DNA of 64,000 nt from Petunia secreta (Eukaryota > Streptophyta > Magnoliopsida > Solanales > Solanaceae), in contig JARKIP010000017.1 of the NCBI GenBank assembly GCA_029990175.1, forward strand, positions 30,801,001-30,865,000, in the 5' to 3' direction. This document shows, piece after piece, positions 62,694 through 64,000 of the stretch. The position numbers and the translations under genes were made by a program. The first letter of the stretch is position 1, and the number at the start of each line of letters is the position of its first letter. Under the pieces are notes generated by a model. The model searched no databases, was not told the origin of the DNA, and saw only the letters and a program-made list of their open reading frames with translations.

Positions 62694-62899
62694 TTCCATC
62701 CGTTCCAAAATGAGTGTCTACTTTTTCTTTTTAATTTGTTCCAAAAAGAGTGTCTCTTTCTATATTTGGTAACTTTTTAATTTCAAGATTTAAAAGAACT
62801 GATTCACATTACACACAACTTTAATCAAAAGTCTTTCATATTTTCTTATTCACCGCACCAAGTCAAACACAGGCACTCATTTTGGGACGGAGGGAGAAA
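62694..62899. mobile_element. Stowaway-type MITE
   Basis: 206 bp with inverted ends CCATCCGTTCCAAAATGAGTG and CACTCATTTTGGGACGGAGGGAG in pieces, typical of the Tc1/mariner-derived Stowaway family, flanked by TA dinucleotides (62692-62693 and 62900-62901). Confidence 0.85.
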
Positions 62900-62901
62900 T
62901 A

Positions 62902-64000
62902 TTTTAGCAAAATACCTTTATATTGGTACGGGGCCAATGTTTAACCGTAATTTTGTTTATTAGGTTAAGTCACAATTAAATTTATAAAGCGGAGTCACGA
63001 TCAATAATCAAGATTAAATGCCTAATGTGAAAGGATATAAATGATTACAGTAAATATAAAGAAATAAAGACACAATTAATGCGATGTAATAAACGAAGAT
63101 TTAAATAAAGGAACCGTGTTCAGGCCGTATAGACTTGATCAAACTTCCTTCCTCGTACTCTTTATGATATTTAAGTAGCAGAACAATAAATGAGATCGCT
63201 TGATTATGAGTAATAATAGTAAATATTGACAGAGGGTAAAGAATCAGATACTAATTGATAGTTGGAATATAGATGTATGTTCAGAGAAGAATTAGATTCA
63301 ATGCTTGATTCAATGCTTGTGACTTAAATTACAATATATAGATAACTATGCGTCCGTTCACGAGCAGTTGTAACTCCTTAGTCGAGCAGTTACGTTGCTT
63401 ATGGATAAGATTTCTATTTTGAATTGGCTTGATTGACGAGCTGCGACTATTCCGGCCGAGGTGACTGTTCATCTGTCCGTTATGGTTGTCCATCTTCGAT
63501 TCTATCCATTGCCTTCATGTCCATTCACAGCCACGTGTCGTCTGTATGTCGTCCTATGTGGATGCTTAGTCACCGACTTTGGTGACGACGGATTTAACCC
63601 AATACAGATAGTCCCCGCACTACTCGGGCAGAGAATCTGGTCGAGGAGTGGAAAACGAATTTTTGAGCGGGAAGGAACTCTTTGGAATTTTTCTCAAGTA
63701 ACACATTTGAATCCTTGTATTCATATTTGGATGCTGCCCGTTGAATTCCTCAAAGGTTTTTGATTGATTGACATTTTACCAGTATAAGCATTTAATGCTC
63801 CGCTAAAGACAAAACGTGCAAGTTGTCAATTCTGCTGCGCTTTTTACTGAAAAAGCGACTGTCGCGTGTTCCGAGACTGCAGGAGTGATGATTAAACTGC
63901 ACCTACTCACGTCTTGCACGTCCCAAAGCAAAAACCGTCATTTCGATTTTTTTTTATCTTTTTTTTTTAAACGGCTGGATTTACCTCTTGCGCGGATGCT
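62902..64000. other. Intergenic sequence, no gene resolved
   Basis: Moderately AT-rich. A short ORF at 63461-63763 has no recognisable domain. The block around 63590-63640 (AACCCAATACAGATAGTCCC) looks like repeated genomic sequence, but no element ends were found. Confidence 0.4.

Overview
This 64 kb window is nuclear DNA from a large, repeat-rich plant genome. I judge it to be a eudicot, probably Solanaceae, from the style of the LTR termini and element families; that assignment is inference. I found no convincing host gene, no tRNA, no intact rRNA gene and no CRISPR array. Almost every base that can be explained belongs to a transposable element, and nearly all coding sequence is broken by stops and frameshifts.

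Layout. 1-7149 holds Athila-type Ty3/gypsy sequence on the minus strand: integrase, RNase H, RT, protease, gag, a tRNA-Asp primer site, a full LTR (4957-6301), the 3' internal end of a second copy, and a partial LTR (6927-7149). 7206 to about 15720 is a degenerate plant LINE on the minus strand. Its ORF2 is split between endonuclease and RT by about 500 bp of foreign DNA that includes a plastid-type 16S rRNA fragment. At 15748 a Ty1/copia element begins (LTR, primer site, start of gag).

The copia gag is cut at 16504 and resumes in the same reading frame at 50031. Everything between (16505-50025) is one very large Tat/Ogre-type retrotransposon on the minus strand, flanked by a 5-bp target duplication (one mismatch). 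Its 3' LTR is 16505-19807, followed at higher coordinates by a 3' UTR minisatellite, integrase, a second RNase H, RNase H, RT, protease, gag, ORF1, and a second ORF1-like segment. Its 5' LTR is 44281-50025. Three later insertions lie inside it: an Athila-family solo LTR (31274-32740, TSD CTAGT), an Athila element on the plus strand (33240-43586), and another solo LTR (44863-47408, TSD TAACC). The plus-strand Athila carries a CACTA DNA transposon (36476-37793, TSD GCA) in its protease gene.

From 50115 the copia gag is cut again by an LTR fragment, which is in turn cut by a non-autonomous Athila-like element. That element has an LTR at 50412-52559 holding a hAT-type MITE at 51134-51882 with a perfect 8-bp TSD, and an internal ORF resembling the 'putative plant transposon protein' family. 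The right end holds a second broken copia gag (minus strand, 58080-58956), a Mutator-like element (60910-62148, perfect 9-bp TSD) and a Stowaway MITE (62694-62899).

Relative ages follow from the nesting: copia is older than Ogre, Ogre is older than its three insertions, and the inner Athila is older than the CACTA. The most unusual structures are the EcoRI-centred palindrome clusters of the CACTA element, the GC-rich hairpin clusters just upstream of TATA boxes in Athila-type LTRs (one pair shows compensatory changes), the duplicated ORF1 modules in the Ogre, and the 415-bp duplication beside an Athila that lost its 3' LTR.
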